A stretch of 64,000 nt of DNA from Sporosarcina sp. BI001-red. Its GTDB lineage: Bacteria; Bacillota; Bacilli; Bacillales_A; Planococcaceae. The notes beneath the pieces were generated by a model. That model had not been told where the DNA came from. It saw only the letters and a program-made list of their open reading frames with translations, and did no database searches. The DNA is taken from the NCBI RefSeq assembly GCF_003384035.1, contig NZ_QQAK01000014.1, positions 1 through 64,000 of the forward strand, given 5' to 3'. The position numbers and the translations under genes are program-made. Shown piece after piece: positions 62,660 through 64,000 of this stretch. Numbering within the stretch: position 1 is the stretch's first letter; the number at the start of each line of letters is the position of its first letter.

Positions 62660-63196
62660 TTATAAATCAGGAGATGCTTCGCTTAGATCGATGTGAAGTT
62701 TCGGTTCGCTGTTGTTCCACATATCTGTGTTATGTTCCTTCAGAAAGTCAGCTAGAATTTTTTTCGACTTTTCATCCATATTGTCGACGATAATGCGACG
62801 CTTCATGGATTTATCCATCAAATTCACGTGATCTGCGAGTAGCTTGTAGCCACGGCGTTTTTCGCGGTTGACGATCATTTCACAAGACGTCATACCTGCA
62901 TAGTACGGTCCTTTTTGATTGAAATCAATTGTTACCCAGACGAGCCAGTACAACTTGCCGCCTTCTGAGTCTTCTCGATTTGTTGTGAACTTTATGCCTC
63001 GCTCGATGTCGCTTTTCGCATGCATTGCACCGATTTCTATCGAAGCGAGCCCTTCTTCTGTGTCAACCATGACGGGTGTGATATTTTCCAAAGACAATGA
63101 CCCGATTCCAAACCCCTTGTGACCGTCCGTCGGATCATTCTTTATAATGGTGAACCCTAACTTTTGCTTTGGTTTTGATTGTTGTTCGTCTGCCAT
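62660..63196 (-). CDS. ywhD: Conserved protein YwhD
   Basis: 178 aa, cytosolic, rich in charged residues. Family of unknown function, conserved beside pbpG and ywhB in Bacillales. Recognisable stretches are LGFTIIKNDPTDGHKGFG near residue 13 and YYAGMTSCEMIVNREKRRGYK near residue 105 in the conserved order. The ATG at 63196 follows AAAGGGG; a longer frame crossing the divergent promoter region is rejected. Confidence 0.85.
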   Translation of the reverse strand: MADEQQSKPKQKLGFTIIKNDPTDGHKGFGIGSLSLENITPVMVDTEEGLASIEIGAMHAKSDIERGIKFTTNREDSEGGKLYWLVWVTIDFNQKGPYYAGMTSCEMIVNREKRRGYKLLADHVNLMDKSMKRRIIVDNMDEKSKKILADFLKEHNTDMWNNSEPKLHIDLSEASPDL

Positions 63197-63264
63197 TTCC
63201 GCAAACCCCTTTCTTTCTGTTAGTATATCTACTATACCGAACTTACTGGAAAGGTGGAAATTGT

Positions 63265-63450
63265 ATGCCGTATGTAACTGTAAAGATGTTAGAAGGACGC
63301 TCAGAAGAACAAAAGCGAGCAATGGTTGAGAAAGTGACGGAAGCGGTTATGGAGACAGCGAATGCGCCTCGAGAAAACATCGTGGTGTTCATCGAAGAAA
63401 TGTCAAAAAATCATTATGCGGTCGGTGGAAAACGATTAAGCGATCAATAA
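63265..63450 (+). CDS. ywhB: 4-oxalocrotonate tautomerase family protein (YwhB)
   Basis: 61 aa. Tautomerase fold with catalytic Pro1 after Met removal (MPYVTVKMLEGR) and Arg11 in place. B. subtilis YwhB has 2-hydroxymuconate tautomerase activity in vitro; its physiological substrate is unknown. AAAGGTGG precedes the start. Divergent from ywhD across 68 bp. Confidence 0.92.
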   Translation: MPYVTVKMLEGRSEEQKRAMVEKVTEAVMETANAPRENIVVFIEEMSKNHYAVGGKRLSDQ

Positions 63451-63451
63451 G

Positions 63452-63497
63452 AAAAGCCGGATGCATCAAGGAATTCCCTTGGGCATCCGGCTTTTTT
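63452..63497 (+). terminator. Terminator after ywhB (bidirectional)
   Basis: AAAAGCCGGATGC and GCATCCGGCTTTTTT pair, extended inside by CAAGG/CCTTG, immediately after the ywhB stop and before the convergent ywgA. Confidence 0.9.
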
Positions 63498-63507
63498 GTG
63501 GAATGAA

Positions 63508-64000
63508 TCATGCGACAGCACATGCTGCCATTTCTGCGATAAATGCAAATGCAGTGTCCATCTCTTCATCCGAAAAGTTTAATTTATTTTTAACGATGCG
63601 CACCTTTTCAATTTGCTCAGAGCGCTCTAAATGGTCGAAATAAAGTAACGTGGAGACGAGTTCCAAAAAGCGTGAACTCTGTTTATTCAACTTGTTAATA
63701 CATGGTGCAAGTGATGCTAGCGGGGTATCTCCCGTCTCAGAAAACTTGAGACCGTCTTCAGTTGCGTGGTACGTATATTGGACATAAGACCCTTTGTCCG
63801 TGCATGTTTCATCCAAAAAGCCCATTTCACACAGTTCTTCAATGCGCAGCGTCAGCTCCTCTGAATAGGGGCCGTACATGTGTAATTCGTATTTCTCTAC
63901 AAAGGGAAACTCCATCTTTTTCAATATGTAGACCATCTTCTGTAGTTTTTTTCTTCCATTCACTTCATCCGCCAGGGAAATCATTTGAACGATTTTCGCG
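63508..64000 (-). CDS. ywgA: YwgA family protein (5' end outside the window)
   Basis: At least 163 codons; the reading frame continues past the first visible Met (KIVQMISLADEVNGRKKLQK) to the window edge, and B. subtilis YwgA also has residues before this region, so the true start is beyond 64000. Conserved stretch GRKKLQKMVYILKKM followed by YGPYSEEL and IEELCEMGFL. The pattern resembles the DUF4065/SocA-like antitoxin-type domain, but the function is not established. Confidence 0.88.
   Translation of the reverse strand, partial: AKIVQMISLADEVNGRKKLQKMVYILKKMEFPFVEKYELHMYGPYSEELTLRIEELCEMGFLDETCTDKGSYVQYTYHATEDGLKFSETGDTPLASLAPCINKLNKQSSRFLELVSTLLYFDHLERSEQIEKVRIVKNKLNFSDEEMDTAFAFIAEMAACAVA

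Overview
The window looks like a chromosomal segment of a spore-forming member of the Bacillales, most likely Planococcaceae close to Sporosarcina. Reasons: the gene order follows the Bacillus subtilis ywh/ywi/ywj/ywk/ywl/atp/murAA/spoIID/spoIIQ arc; sporulation genes are present (spoIIQ, spoIID, spoIIR, spo0F, a pbpG-like PBP); ribosome binding sites are strong AGGAGG types; and GTG/TTG starts are frequent. The genus is my inference; no rRNA gene is present to confirm it. Almost everything is on the minus strand, so operons read from high to low coordinates.

Layout. 1-390: edge of a probable IS256-type element and a 20-bp repeat array. 0.4-13.8 kb: spoIIQ, spoIID, murA, ywzB, the complete ATP synthase operon (atpIBEFHAGDC), wecB and upp. 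14.4-23.7 kb: glyA, ywlG, rpiB, a chemoreceptor, ywlE, a MntP-like gene, ywlC, spoIIR, prmC, prfA, tdk. 23.8-33.9 kb: rpmE, rho, glpX, a second murA, transaldolase, fbaA, spo0F, ywjG (plus strand), pyrG with its reiterative-transcription attenuator, rpoE. 34.6-46.3 kb: a fatty/branched-chain acyl-CoA island (icmF, TetR regulator, two acyl-CoA dehydrogenases, 3-hydroxybutyryl-CoA dehydrogenase, thiolase, FadF-type Fe-S oxidoreductase). 46.8-57 kb: an 11-gene corrinoid uptake and salvage operon under a cobalamin riboswitch. 57.8-64 kb: argS, ywiB, a class A PBP, ywhD, a tautomerase and ywgA.

The genes connect functionally. The B12 operon imports corrinoids (BtuFCD), strips foreign lower loops (CbiZ), rebuilds the nucleotide loop (CbiB, CobD, CobU, CobS, CobC, a kinase-like protein that may supply alpha-ribazole phosphate) and adenosylates (PduO). 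Its product is the cofactor of IcmF, encoded nearby.

Most notable observations. (1) PyrG has Gly381 where the glutaminase nucleophile Cys should be, plus Ala353 in the oxyanion-hole motif. (2) The CobQ-like protein lacks the whole glutaminase domain. Both fit ammonia-dependent amidation. (3) Two CobU-like proteins have complementary defects. (4) Transcription-unit boundaries carry sequence-unrelated arrays that all use a 20- or 21-bp unit, several of them linked by a shared end module.
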